Counted from the stretch's first letter, positions 24,725 through 33,988 are shown. The stretch is 64,000 nt of DNA from Rothia sp. ZJ932 (GCF_016924835.1 NZ_CP070480.1:2108001-2172000); one strand, 5' to 3'. Notes: generated from the sequence alone by a model not told the origin. A program made the numbers and translations.

Positions 24725-25634
24725 TAATGGTTGTGCGAGATCCGCATCCGAGCAGGTACGACTTAGTGCGCTTGGCGATAGGAAGAGGCGTGTCAAAAGA
24801 ATCAACCGGATACATATCCTGTTCCACGATACCGAAAAATGGACGCCCCAATGACTCTGCGACCTCGATAACCTTTGAGAGATCAGGCAAGCCGTAGGGC
24901 GGTTCGCACATTGCACCAAGACGCACAGCCTTAGAAAATGACATCTCTTCAGCGCGCACCTGAGCGACGATTTTAGGGTCGACCTGCTTGAGATGCAGAT
25001 AACCGATACGCTCAGGATACTTTTCAATAAGTTCAACGGAGGATACTCCCCCGTATTCAGCGTGCCCGGTATCAAGACAAAGGGTTACCAGCTTGGGATC
25101 GGTAACCGATAGAAACTTTTCAATCTCTTCCATGGTTTCCACGTGAGAATCGGCGTGGGAATGAAACTGCTGAAAGAGACCAAATTCTTTTTGAAGAGTT
25201 TCACCCAAGCGGTTATGACCAGCAGCGAGATCCCTCCACTGCTTGTCGGTAAGAGTCGCGGGTTCGAGCTCCTTACCCGTCTTATCATCGCGCCAGAGAG
25301 CAGGAATCACGACAATATGCTCAGCACCCATAGCAGCAGTTAGCTCTGCTACCTTGCGAGCAGGCTCCCAAGCAAGGTCCCACTGGTCAAGACCTCGATG
25401 AAAAGCTGTAAAAACAGTGCCAGCAGAAACCCGCAGGTCTCGTTCTTTTAGCTCTTTTGCGAGGGTTTCTGGATCGGCAGGCAAGTACCCATATGGCCCC
25501 AGTTCAATCCACTTGTAACCAGCTTCGGCCACTTCGTCAAGGAATCTTTGCCATGGTGTCTGCTGGCTATCTTCAGGGAACCATACACCCCACGAGTCGG
25601 GAGCTGTACCGATGATTAGCTTGTTCTCGGACAT
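24720..25634 (-). CDS. iolE: Inosose dehydratase
   Basis: 304 residues, full length. Dehydrates 2-keto-myo-inositol to the trihydroxycyclohexane dione used by IolD. TIM barrel with the IolE start IGTAPDSWGVWFPEDSQQTP, WIELGPYGYLP, FHSHADSHVE (metal His), LCLDTGHAEYGG and YLHLKQVDP. The best match to true IolE among the four isomerase-like genes here. An IolR-like operator lies about 60 bp upstream. Transcribed toward iolG. Confidence 0.92.
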   Translation of the reverse strand: MSENKLIIGTAPDSWGVWFPEDSQQTPWQRFLDEVAEAGYKWIELGPYGYLPADPETLAKELKERDLRVSAGTVFTAFHRGLDQWDLAWEPARKVAELTAAMGAEHIVVIPALWRDDKTGKELEPATLTDKQWRDLAAGHNRLGETLQKEFGLFQQFHSHADSHVETMEEIEKFLSVTDPKLVTLCLDTGHAEYGGVSSVELIEKYPERIGYLHLKQVDPKIVAQVRAEEMSFSKAVRLGAMCEPPYGLPDLSKVIEVAESLGRPFFGIVEQDMYPVDSFDTPLPIAKRTKSYLLGCGSRTTIS

Positions 25635-25693
25635 CGCTTACATACTTTCATCAGCAGTGCTGAGCACTGATTTTTCTTTACGCTTCACATTTC

Positions 25694-25707
25694 TATGTAC
25701 TGACATA
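25694..25707. promoter_or_regulatory. Probable inositol-regulator operator 2 (iolE promoter)
   Basis: Perfect palindrome arms TATGT (25694-25698) and ACATA (25703-25707) with spacer ACTG. The same TGT-ACTG-ACA core stands upstream of iolC at 31467. Confidence 0.5.
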
Positions 25708-25823
25708 CTATCAATTAAAGTGTTCGTGGTCACCTGCGACAACGTTTTGTAAATTTTATTTTGTCCAAATATCTTTCATAGTTATGCACCATATGTCTTG
25801 GGGCTTCTTACCGCAGAAATAAA

Positions 25824-25857
25824 AAGTGTCGCTACATCCAAAGAGGTAGCGACACTT
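25824..25857 (-). terminator. Terminator after iolA
   Basis: 12-bp arms AAGTGTCGCTAC (25824-25835) and GTAGCGACACTT (25846-25857), followed on the minus strand by TTTTTATTT. It ends the iolC-aldolase-iolD-iolA transcript. Confidence 0.85.
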
Positions 25858-25895
25858 AGTCGTTATATTATCCAACCAGCTTATGCATTCAGCTT

Positions 25896-27401
25896 CTAAT
25901 CGTTGTTGCGAGACTCAAAGTTGAAAGATGCACCAGAGGCTTGTTTAGGCTCAGGCCAACGCTGAGTAATAGCCTTCTTACGAGTGTAGAACTGCACACC
26001 TTCTTCGCCATATACATGGTGTTCACCGAAGAGGGAGTCATTCCAACCACCAAAGGAGTGGTTGGCCAAAGGAACAGGCAGAGGAACGTTGACGCCAACC
26101 ATACCCACCTTGATATCACGGGTGAAACGACGGGCAGCAGCACCCGAAGAGGTAAAGATGCAGGTGCCGTTACCAAAGGGATTTGAGTTAATGAGCTCAA
26201 TACCCTCCGCCAGAGATTCAACCCGTACAACAACTAGAACAGGACCAAAGACCTCTTCCCCATAAGCTGCCATTTCAGTCTTAACCTTGTCCAAAATGGT
26301 AGGTCCAACGAAATAGCCATTCTCGTGACCCTCAACCACCAGGTCACGACCGTCAACAACAACAGCTGCACCAGCTTCTTCAGCTTCAGTGATGATGCGC
26401 TTGACGCGGTCACGGGAAACAGGGGTGATAAGCGGTCCCATGTCAGCATCCTTGTCCATGCCGTTAGAGACCTTGATATCCTTTGCTTGCTCCGCTACCT
26501 TCTCGATGGTAACTTCAGCCGCGTCCCCAACAGCAACGGCAACAGAAATAGCCATGCAGCGCTGACCAGCTGCACCGAAAGCTGCTGCAGAGAGGTGGTC
26601 AGCTACAACATCCATGTCAGCATCGGGCATAATCAGAGCGTGGTTCTTGGCGCCACCCAGAGCTTGAACTCGCTTACCGTGCACAACACCCGTCTCGTAA
26701 ACATATTTTGCAATCGGGGTAGAACCGACAAAGGAAATACCCTCGACGTCAGGGTGGGTTAGCAACCCATCAACCATCTCTTTATCACCGTGCAAAACGT
26801 TAAAGACGCCATCAGGAAGACCTGCCTCTTTCCAGAGCTTAGCAATAAAATTGGCAGCCCCAGGATCACGCTCGGAGGGCTTTAGGATAAAAGCATTACC
26901 GGTAGCGATAGCTAGTGGTGCCATCCAGAGCTGAATCATAACGGGGAAGTTGAAGGGAGTGATACCTGCAACCACACCTAGAGGCTGACGCATGGAGTAT
27001 GCATCGATTCCAGTTGCTGCCTGAGGCGTGTAAGCACCGGAAATCAGGTTAGTGATTCCACAAGCGTACTCAACAATTTCCTGACCGCGAGCAATTTCTC
27101 CCTTAGCATCCGAAAATACTTTGCCGTGCTCACGTACTACAATTTCAGCCAATTCATCCGTCTTAGCTACCAACAGCTCACGGAAACGGAAAAGAACCGC
27201 AGTGCGCTTGGCAAGGGATAACTCTGCCCAGCTCTTCGAAGCTTCCTTCGCTACCTCAACAACTTTTTTCAGCTCTTCTGGACCTCCCAGGTGCAAAGAA
27301 CCGATTACTTCTCCGGTTGCCGGGTTGTAAATATCTTGACGCTTATCGCCTGATGAGGCTACTTCTTCGCCTTTGATGAAGTGAACAGTTTCGTAGGTCA
27401 T
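25896..27401 (-). CDS. iolA: CoA-acylating (methyl)malonate-semialdehyde dehydrogenase
   Basis: 501 residues, also known as mmsA. Last step of the pathway: malonate semialdehyde plus CoA and NAD+ to acetyl-CoA and CO2. ALDH-superfamily motifs: ITPFNFPVMIQLWMAPLAIA near 145, KPSERDPG, SFVGSTPIAKYVYE near 225, QALGGAKNHALIMPDAD near 250, and the nucleophile Cys in FGAAGQRCMA near 284. Retention of the ALGGAKNH and GQRCMA blocks points to the CoA-acylating subgroup. It is the last gene of a minus-strand run from iolC, about 110 bp after iolD. Confidence 0.93.
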   Translation of the reverse strand: MTYETVHFIKGEEVASSGDKRQDIYNPATGEVIGSLHLGGPEELKKVVEVAKEASKSWAELSLAKRTAVLFRFRELLVAKTDELAEIVVREHGKVFSDAKGEIARGQEIVEYACGITNLISGAYTPQAATGIDAYSMRQPLGVVAGITPFNFPVMIQLWMAPLAIATGNAFILKPSERDPGAANFIAKLWKEAGLPDGVFNVLHGDKEMVDGLLTHPDVEGISFVGSTPIAKYVYETGVVHGKRVQALGGAKNHALIMPDADMDVVADHLSAAAFGAAGQRCMAISVAVAVGDAAEVTIEKVAEQAKDIKVSNGMDKDADMGPLITPVSRDRVKRIITEAEEAGAAVVVDGRDLVVEGHENGYFVGPTILDKVKTEMAAYGEEVFGPVLVVVRVESLAEGIELINSNPFGNGTCIFTSSGAAARRFTRDIKVGMVGVNVPLPVPLANHSFGGWNDSLFGEHHVYGEEGVQFYTRKKAITQRWPEPKQASGASFNFESRNND

Positions 27402-27510
27402 TTCTCTCCTTCGATGGATTCAAAAATTGATTTATTGATGGATAAATAAGTTCTTGTCATCGCTCATCATGTGCCAGCTCAGCGGCTCCGATAGCTTATG
27501 ACTAGAGTCT

Positions 27511-29442
27511 TTAGCCAAGCAGGGGTCGCTGTGCAGCTTTCCAACCAGCGTAAGTCTTGTACGCCTCCGCAGTAGAATCCAATTCTGATTCGGCGGTAAC
27601 AGGAACGTCCCACCATGATTCAGAGGATGGCGCATCAAGCATCGGATCAGACTCAACGTGAATGACGATAGGACCAGAGCCCTCAGGGGCTGCCTTCGCT
27701 TCTTTGACCGCATTCATCAGATCTTCACGAACACTCTCGCCGGGGGCGACACGGATTACGCGTGCACCTAAGGATTCAGCATTAGTTGCCAGATCAATCG
27801 GCAGCTTATCACCGTGGTCGAAACTATGGGTTGCTTCGTCCAGCTTGCGGTACTTGGTACCAAATCGCTGGGACCCCAGGGATTCTGAGAGAGCGCCGAT
27901 GGAGGCATAGCCGTGGTTCTGAATCAGAACAGTAATGAGTTTAATGCCTTCAGCAACCGCGGTAACCAGCTCAGTGTGCATCATCAGGTAGGATCCATCA
28001 CCCACCATGACGACGACGTCGCGACCGTCCTTAACATCTAGGGAGGCACGCTTGACGCCCAGGCCACCGGAAATCTCATAACCCATGCAGGAGTAGGCGT
28101 ATTCTACGTGGTAGCCGTAGGCATCTTTGACGCGCCACATCTTGTGGAGGTCACCGGGGAGGGAACCCGCTGCACAGACGACAACGTCACGCTCGTCCAT
28201 TGCTTCATTGACAGCACCAATAATCTCGTTTTGGCTCATAAGCGGACGGTGGCACTCTGCAAAAGCATCATCGACGGTCTTATCCCAGCGTTCTTTTTCT
28301 GCCTTGATTTCTCTAGCTTCTTCAGCTGAAACGGTGAAGCCGGAAACCGCCTCGTTGAGTTTGATAAGGGCTTTGCGGGCATCTGCCACAACAGGAACGA
28401 CCGAGGAATTCTTGTAGGCATCAAAAGAGGCAACGTTAATGTTGACGAACTTGACCTGCGGGTTTTGGAAGGCAGTGCGGGAGGCAGTGGTGAAGTCTTC
28501 ATAGCGGGTTCCGATGCCAATGATGAGATCAGCCTCGCGGACCAGCGCGTTAGAAGCAGTAGAGCCAGTAGAGCCTACGGCACCAAGACAGAGTTCGTGA
28601 TCCCAATCCATCACGCCAACAGCTGCCTGGGTGTAAGCTACGGGGATTCCGGTTGCTTCCGCGAACCTTTTCAGCTCATCCTGAGCGAAAGCATAATGGA
28701 CACCGCCCCCTGCGATGATGACAGGCTTCTTAGCCGCGCGAATAAACTGCGCTGCTGCGACAATATCAGAATCTTCTGCCTCAGGACGGCGGATACGCCA
28801 CTCACGGGGAGCAAGGAATTCTTCAGGAATGTCAATTACCTCGGCCTGAACGTCCTGTGGCAAAGCAATAGTGACAGCGCCAGTTTCGACCGGATCGGTT
28901 AGTACACGCATACCGTTGAGCATTGCGGAGAAGAGCTGCTCCGGGCGCCATACACGGTCAAAGTAGCGTGAAACTGGACGGAAGATATCATTGACGGTGA
29001 CATCACCAGCATCGAATCGCTCTAGCTGCTGAAGCACCGGATCAGGAGTACGAGTCGCAAACTGATCGGAGGGGAAGAGAAGGGCAGGAAGGCGGTTAGT
29101 GGTAGCCAAAGCTGCACCGGTCACCATATTAGAAGCACCAGGACCAATTGAAGTGGTCACTGCGAAGGTCTGACGACGACGGGTGTGGCGAGCATAGCCA
29201 ACTGCCTGATGAACCTGAGCCTGCTCGTTGCGACCCTGATAGTATGGCATTAAGTCAGTCTCAAGTTCCTGGTACTGACGTAGTGCCTGACCCATACCGG
29301 CAACGTTACCGTGACCAAAGATACCAAACATGCCGGGGATGGTGCGCTCACGGAAGGTTTCGTTGCCGATTTGGTCAACGGTGTACTGGTTACCCAGGAA
29401 TTTAACAATTGCCTGGCTAACGGAAAGTTTCTGAGAAGCCAT
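27511..29442 (-). CDS. iolD: 3D-(3,5/4)-trihydroxycyclohexane-1,2-dione hydrolase
   Basis: 643 residues; ThDP-dependent enzyme that opens the cyclohexane dione ring to 5-deoxy-D-glucuronate. The ATG at 29442 (MASQKLSVSQAIVKFLGNQY) has AGGAAG upstream; the frame extends to 29472. N-terminal Pyr domain with the catalytic Glu region FGIFGHGNVAG, ALRQYQELETDLMPYYQGRNEQ, and a C-terminal PP domain with the ThDP motif VGDGSYLMMHTELVTAV and the NHGYASIGALSESLGSQRFG segment typical of IolD. Starts 35 bp after the aldolase gene; co-transcribed. Confidence 0.94.
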   Translation of the reverse strand: MASQKLSVSQAIVKFLGNQYTVDQIGNETFRERTIPGMFGIFGHGNVAGMGQALRQYQELETDLMPYYQGRNEQAQVHQAVGYARHTRRRQTFAVTTSIGPGASNMVTGAALATTNRLPALLFPSDQFATRTPDPVLQQLERFDAGDVTVNDIFRPVSRYFDRVWRPEQLFSAMLNGMRVLTDPVETGAVTIALPQDVQAEVIDIPEEFLAPREWRIRRPEAEDSDIVAAAQFIRAAKKPVIIAGGGVHYAFAQDELKRFAEATGIPVAYTQAAVGVMDWDHELCLGAVGSTGSTASNALVREADLIIGIGTRYEDFTTASRTAFQNPQVKFVNINVASFDAYKNSSVVPVVADARKALIKLNEAVSGFTVSAEEAREIKAEKERWDKTVDDAFAECHRPLMSQNEIIGAVNEAMDERDVVVCAAGSLPGDLHKMWRVKDAYGYHVEYAYSCMGYEISGGLGVKRASLDVKDGRDVVVMVGDGSYLMMHTELVTAVAEGIKLITVLIQNHGYASIGALSESLGSQRFGTKYRKLDEATHSFDHGDKLPIDLATNAESLGARVIRVAPGESVREDLMNAVKEAKAAPEGSGPIVIHVESDPMLDAPSSESWWDVPVTAESELDSTAEAYKTYAGWKAAQRPLLG

Positions 29443-29476
29443 AGTATGTTTCTTCCTAATAATTCTGAACAAAAAA

Positions 29477-30379
29477 CTAATTATTGAGCAGGGAGGCCGC
29501 AGTTGCTACGGCATCTGCGACGTCGCCGTCTGCGGGATAAAGCAAGGTGCGACCAACGGTGAGACCTTGCACACCGGGTAATGCTAGTGCTGCTTGCCAG
29601 CTTGCAAAGACCTCATCTGGGGATCCAGTTGGATCACCACCAAGAAGTACAGTGGGCAGAGTAGTTGAAGCCATAACGCGCTCCATCTCTGCGATAACAG
29701 GTAACTTCATCCATGTATAAGCACTTGATTCACCGAGCGCGGCAGCGATACCTACGGACTTGATAACTGCATCTGAGGAAAGGTCATTGCGAATAGACCC
29801 GCTAACAGTTTCGGAAATAAACGGTTCAACCATGGCATAAAGACCGCGCTGAGCCAGCGAGTCAATCGCGCGAGCTGTCGATTCAAGAGTTGCAACAGTG
29901 CTGGGATCCCCGTAATGAATGCGGGTAAGCATTTTGCCACCATCTGCGCCAAGCGCAACCAAAGATTCAGCAGTGTGACCCGTGAAGCGGTCATCCATTT
30001 CATTAACTAGCCCTGACAGGCCACCGCGGTTCATGGAACCAAAAACGAGCTTGCCGTCAAGAGCCCCCAGCAGGAGCAAATCATCTAGGATATCTGGCTG
30101 AGCAAGAATACCGTCAACGGCAGGATTTTCAAGAGCAATCTGAAGTCGATCTAGTAGATCGCGACGGTCCGCCATTGCCATCGAGTTGCTACCAACTTTG
30201 TTCGCACCACGTGCGGGGTGGTCAGCTGCAACAATGAAGTTCTGCTTACCGTATTTGATTCCAGAGTGACTCTTACGTTTTTTTGCAGCTTTGGCAACCG
30301 CGATCGGATCTTCGAGACGAATCTTGGTGAGGTGTTCATAGCGGCGAGGGTCGCGCTCTTCACTTAGTTTTATTGACAT
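29477..30379 (-). CDS. Cgl0159-type (beta/alpha)8 protein, likely DKG-phosphate aldolase
   Basis: 300 residues of the Cgl0159 (beta/alpha)8-fold family, related to DhnA/class I fructose-bisphosphate aldolases. Segments: FIVAADHPARGANKVG near 48 (aldolase-type Asp/His at a strand end), VFGSMNRGGLSG near 115, MLTRIHYGD near 150 (region where class I aldolases carry the Schiff-base Lys on the opposite strand), LPTVLLGGDPTG near 243 and QGLTVGRTLLYP (phosphate-binding GR). The pathway needs an aldolase for 5-dehydro-2-deoxygluconate-6-phosphate, no IolJ is present in the window, and the gene lies between iolC and iolD, so this is the best candidate. The role is inference. Confidence 0.8.
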   Translation of the reverse strand: MSIKLSEERDPRRYEHLTKIRLEDPIAVAKAAKKRKSHSGIKYGKQNFIVAADHPARGANKVGSNSMAMADRRDLLDRLQIALENPAVDGILAQPDILDDLLLLGALDGKLVFGSMNRGGLSGLVNEMDDRFTGHTAESLVALGADGGKMLTRIHYGDPSTVATLESTARAIDSLAQRGLYAMVEPFISETVSGSIRNDLSSDAVIKSVGIAAALGESSAYTWMKLPVIAEMERVMASTTLPTVLLGGDPTGSPDEVFASWQAALALPGVQGLTVGRTLLYPADGDVADAVATAASLLNN

Positions 30380-30399
30380 GAAAATAATCCTTACGTCCT

Positions 30400-31368
30400 T
30401 TAGAAAGCGCGGCCGCGCTCAGCCAAAAAACTTTTTACTTCTGACTCAATAGGCATAGCTTCAGAACAGGCGATTTGGGAGGCAACGATAGCACCGGCCG
30501 CGTTAGCGAAATCTAGCACTTTCTCAAGCGGCCAGCCTGCAAGAATACCGTGAGTGAATGCGCCACCAAAGGAGTCACCAGCCCCCAAACCGTTAGCTGT
30601 TTCTACAGGAGTAGGTGCGGAAATAACGGCACCATCAGCAGTTTTAGCCATGACGCCCTTGGATCCCATCTTGACCACAGCAATCTTGACACCGGCATCT
30701 AAAAGTCGGCCAGCCTGTTCATCAGGGGTACCATCACCAACAGCAACAGCGCATTCTTCACGGTTACCGATAGCAATGGTTGCATGCTTCAGAAGCTCCT
30801 GCGCCGCCTCAGTAGCATCTTCTGGGTTTTCCCAAAACATGGGGCGGAAGTCGAGGTCGAGGATAGTGTGCTGGTCATCAGCTAGCTCTTCACGGGGACG
30901 TACCTCGTGGGCAGCAATCTGGGCTGAAGCAGCCGGCTCCTGGCACATGCCAGTGAGTGTTGTCCAGAAAATTTTGGTATTTTTTACGGCATCAAAATCG
31001 ATGTCTTCCTTGGAAATCTGTAAATCTGGGGCAGTTGGGAAACGACCGTAGAAGTAGAGGGGGAAGTCCTCTGGAGGTTTAATGGCGCAAAATGTCACGC
31101 AGGTTTGCAATTTGGGGTCAACAGAGACATTCTTGTCATCTGAACCGTAGCGGTTAAGTTCTCGACGTAAGTAAACGCCAAAGGGATCATCACCTACGCG
31201 AGTGATAACAGAGGTTTTATGACCATATTTAGCAGCTGCAACGGCTACGTTTGCGGGCGAACCTCCCAGGTACTTTCCAAACGTATTGACGTCTTCAAGA
31301 CCAACCCCAATGTCGTTGGGGTAAACATCCACACTGATGCGACCCATGGTCAGCAATTCGTAGATCAT
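30400..31368 (-). CDS. iolC: 5-dehydro-2-deoxygluconokinase
   Basis: 322-residue PfkB/ribokinase-family kinase that phosphorylates 5-dehydro-2-deoxy-D-gluconate. N-terminal MGRISVDVYPNDIGVGLEDV and FGKYLGGSPANVAVAAAKYG (first PfkB signature), RVGDDPFGVYLRREL, FPLYFYGRFPTAPDLQI (an IolC-type substrate segment), and the second signature NGLGAGDSFGGAFTHGILAG with the catalytic Asp near residue 255. It is the first gene of the iolC-aldolase-iolD-iolA run, with short gaps throughout, and is divergent from the isomerase at 31619 across a 250-bp regulatory region. Confidence 0.94.
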   Translation of the reverse strand: MIYELLTMGRISVDVYPNDIGVGLEDVNTFGKYLGGSPANVAVAAAKYGHKTSVITRVGDDPFGVYLRRELNRYGSDDKNVSVDPKLQTCVTFCAIKPPEDFPLYFYGRFPTAPDLQISKEDIDFDAVKNTKIFWTTLTGMCQEPAASAQIAAHEVRPREELADDQHTILDLDFRPMFWENPEDATEAAQELLKHATIAIGNREECAVAVGDGTPDEQAGRLLDAGVKIAVVKMGSKGVMAKTADGAVISAPTPVETANGLGAGDSFGGAFTHGILAGWPLEKVLDFANAAGAIVASQIACSEAMPIESEVKSFLAERGRAF

Positions 31369-31466
31369 TAGAGAAGTATCCTCACCTTTGCTGCGGCAAA
31401 AGCTTTTTGCCTGTTATTTACATGTCCCTGTAACTAGAGTGCTACAAAACACAAGCCATGTCAATG

Positions 31467-31485
31467 TTTGTACTGACAAAATAAC
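31467..31485. promoter_or_regulatory. Probable inositol-regulator operator 3 (iolC / isomerase divergent region)
   Basis: Arms TTTGT (31467-31471) and ACAAA (31476-31480) around ACTG, extended by ATAAC. Over 18 positions, TTGTACTGACAAAATAAC differs from the GntR-promoter site at 13030 at only two. It lies about 100 bp upstream of iolC and 140 bp upstream of the divergent gene. Confidence 0.55.
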
Positions 31486-31618
31486 AAAGCATGCCACAGG
31501 TTCTACAGACCCCTTCGCAGACAAATCCCCTGAACGCAGTTGACATCCATAAAACTAGAGCGCGATAGTAATTATAGACATATTAATTTTTGGAAGTTTT
31601 CTACACAACAGGAGCATC

Positions 31619-32626
31619 ATGAAACTCGGTGTTTACAGTGCAATTCTCCACGACCGTACTCTCGAAGAAGCCCTCAAAGTCGTTTCGTCGCTAGGACTCA
31701 AAGGGTATGAACTCAACACTGGCGGGTTTTTACCTCCTGTCCATGTCCCCATCGACGAGATCCTAAATCAACCAGAACTAGCGGAGGACTATCTGTCCAT
31801 ATTCAGAGCGGCCGGAGTTGAAATTGCTGGACTGAACTGCAATGGAAATCCCCTCCACCCCAACCGCGAAATCGGTGAAAAGCACGCCGAAGATCTACGT
31901 AAGTCGATTCGACTTGCCCCGCTACTGGGACAAACTAGAGTTGTAACCATGAGTGGTCTCCCCGGATCAGAACCTGACACCAGGCATCCTGCCTGGCACG
32001 TAAATACATGGAGCTCAGGAACCCTAGATTCCTTGGAATACCAGTGGGAAGTTGCCGTAGATTTCTGGCAAGAAATCGAGAAACTAGCTGCCGAAAACGG
32101 CGTCAAAGTAGCTATTGAACTTCATCCACAGAATCTAGTATTCAACCCACCAACAGCTAAGCGACTAGTAGAACGTGTAAACGCTCAGCATATTGGTGTT
32201 GAGCTTGACGCCTCTCATCTCTTTTGGCAGCAGATGGATCCCATCAAGGCCGTTCAATGGCTGGGTGATCTTACATTCCACGCCGCTGCTAAAGATATTC
32301 GCATCAACCGAGAAAACGCTGAAATCGTTGGTGTACTCGATGAGCGATTCCGCAGGTTGTCTCCCGAAGAAGACAGGGTCAACATTGGCGGCAATGAATG
32401 GGTTAATGAATGGCCTCAGGATTCCGCTTGGGACTTCGTGGCTGTAGGCGTAGGACACAATGCGAACTACTGGGCAGAGTTTATGAAAGCGTTGCACGAA
32501 GTAGATTCCAAGATGTGGCTAAACATTGAACACGAGGATACCTCAATGGGGAGGGTCGAAGGGTTAAAGTACGCGACCAAGACTCTCACTCAAGCAGCAA
32601 AAATAGCGAATATCGATATCTCCTAA
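31619..32626 (+). CDS. Sugar phosphate isomerase/epimerase
   Basis: 335 residues, AP-endonuclease-2-type TIM barrel, starting MKLGVYSAILHDRTLEEAL with GGAGC just upstream. Metal-ligand-like segments are VAIELHPQNLVF, IGVELDASHLFWQQMDPI, FHAAAKDIRIN and WLNIEHEDTSMG, the usual Glu-Asp/His-His-Glu arrangement of this superfamily. Longer than IolE/IolI, with an insertion rich in charged residues near 240-265. It shares the operator region with iolC. It may be an inosose isomerase (IolI-like role) or an enzyme for another cyclitol; I cannot choose. Confidence 0.78.
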   Translation: MKLGVYSAILHDRTLEEALKVVSSLGLKGYELNTGGFLPPVHVPIDEILNQPELAEDYLSIFRAAGVEIAGLNCNGNPLHPNREIGEKHAEDLRKSIRLAPLLGQTRVVTMSGLPGSEPDTRHPAWHVNTWSSGTLDSLEYQWEVAVDFWQEIEKLAAENGVKVAIELHPQNLVFNPPTAKRLVERVNAQHIGVELDASHLFWQQMDPIKAVQWLGDLTFHAAAKDIRINRENAEIVGVLDERFRRLSPEEDRVNIGGNEWVNEWPQDSAWDFVAVGVGHNANYWAEFMKALHEVDSKMWLNIEHEDTSMGRVEGLKYATKTLTQAAKIANIDIS

Positions 32627-32659
32627 ATAACTTCCCTCGCACGAACCTTAATAAAATTG

Positions 32660-32692
32660 TGTGGACCCTAAAAATAAGTTTTAGGGTCCACA
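32660..32692 (+). terminator. Terminator
   Basis: 14-bp perfect arms TGTGGACCCTAAAA (32660-32673) and TTTTAGGGTCCACA (32679-32692), 5-nt loop, then GTTTG. It closes the isomerase transcript and marks the right edge of the inositol locus. Confidence 0.8.
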
Positions 32693-32710
32693 GTTTGTAG
32701 TGCTGGATGT

Positions 32711-33417
32711 TTATAGTTGCGTGAGCAAGTTGGTCAAAGGGTACGAGTTTGAGGGGTCTAATCCTAGTGCCTTGCGTTCGGCGGCGATACCGAAGAAGGA
32801 ACCTGAGTTATTACCCTGTGCATCCGCCGTGTTGTCTCCGGCATCCGGGTCGAGGGCAGTAGGTAGATTCCCGGTGGGAAAACCGGTGAACATGTGGTTG
32901 GTGTAGCGGGAAAGTTCCATGGGAACGTTGATGGACATCTATTGAGAGGCCAGCGAGCCCATGACGAATAGACCGACAATTGATGCCATCTGGGTCAAGC
33001 GGCGCAGAGTGTTAACACCGACCTATGACACAACTTCAACACCTTTTTCGTAGCCAATCTCGAAGCCGTACCAGCGGGTGGCAAAGCACAAGATACCCAA
33101 GCCAAAGAAGAAGAGTAGCGGTCCCAGAATGCTACCGCTGAGTGCCAAGGACGCGACGAGGGCAGCGAGAACCGGGCGGACAGTTCCCCAGAAAATGGGG
33201 TCGCCAACGCCAGCCATGGGGCTCATCAAACCAACTTTGACGTTAGCGATAGCCGCGTCATCGATGTCTTCGCCGGCAGCATTTTGACGCCCCATTGCAG
33301 AGGTAACACCGGCAATGGGAGAGGCAATCCAGAGCCAGTTGTCTGTGCAACCAATACCTGCGCTGGTGCCTGTTCTGGCGCTTCGGCGGGGGCGTCCTGG
33401 GTTTTAGGTGGGTTCAT
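32711..33417 (-). pseudogene. Mannose-family PTS IID component, degenerate
   Basis: The middle of the fragment is clear: SAMGRQNAAGEDIDDAAIAN, VKVGLMSPMAGVGDPIFWGT, then ATRWYGFEIGYEKGVEVVS. These are hallmark IID sequences of the mannose/fructose/sorbose PTS. The frame then has a stop (TAG), continues VGVNTLRRLTQMASIVGLFV, a second stop, and MSINVPMELSRYTNH. The N-terminal third is missing or out of frame (MNPPKTQDAPAEAPEQ starts at 33417). Both stops can arise from single C-to-T or G-to-A changes (Gln, Trp). IIB and IIC are not present between this and the IIA remnant. Confidence 0.8.
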
Positions 33418-33423
33418 GATTGC

Positions 33424-33812
33424 CTAGAATGAGCGGACGCCCTTTGTTCCAGCTGTGGTTGCTTTTGGCTAAGGACGCGAGGGTTGCGTTCTTGCGTGAG
33501 GCTACGCTGATGGTTTCAATCAGTATGGGCACGTTAACACCCGAAACAACATCAACGTTAAAATCTTCTGCTGCTATGTGTGCCGCCGCGTTATAGGGGC
33601 TACGCCAAAGAGATCTACCAGAAGGAGGGTTTCGGTCGAAGCCTGCGTTTCGCCCATAATTGCCTTGTACTTCTCGGTCAGATCTTCTGGCTCCTTTCCC
33701 GTCATAAAGGTAAGGGTGAATGTTCTCGGTATTACCGAGAATTATATACGGGCTGTAGCGAGAAGCGCTGGTGCGGATTCCCCCGTGAGCGACCACGATT
33801 ATCGTGACCATA
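33424..33812 (-). pseudogene. Mannose-family PTS IIA component, degenerate
   Basis: Starts MVTIIVVAHGG (the strand carrying the phosphorylated His region of IIA-Man), then shifts frame. A second frame reads DLTEKYKAIMGETQASTETL and LLVDLFGVAP, a third returns to AAEDFNVDVVSGVNVPILIE and TISVASRKNATLASLAK, and a last shift gives TTAGTKGVRSF and the stop. At least three indels are needed to read it through, so it is dead. It lies downstream of the antiterminator gene on the same strand. Confidence 0.82.
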
Positions 33813-33988
33813 ATGGTCCTCTCAATATCTATGTGCTGTGCAACCGATTCAGATTCACCGGTCACAGACCCCTCATTGTATTGAGTGGTTTTATTTTGGA
33901 ACGAGTGCCTTTATTGAAATAGATTCCGCATCTTAGCACCACGAAATCCACACAGAAACAGAAATAGTATGCCTAGATTAAATTAACT

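Noticed and set aside
15710-25745. AACGTT-centred sites near 15717 and 25738 as possible LacI operators
   Set aside because: The flanking arms do not match each other or a clear LacI palindrome; two weak sites are not evidence.
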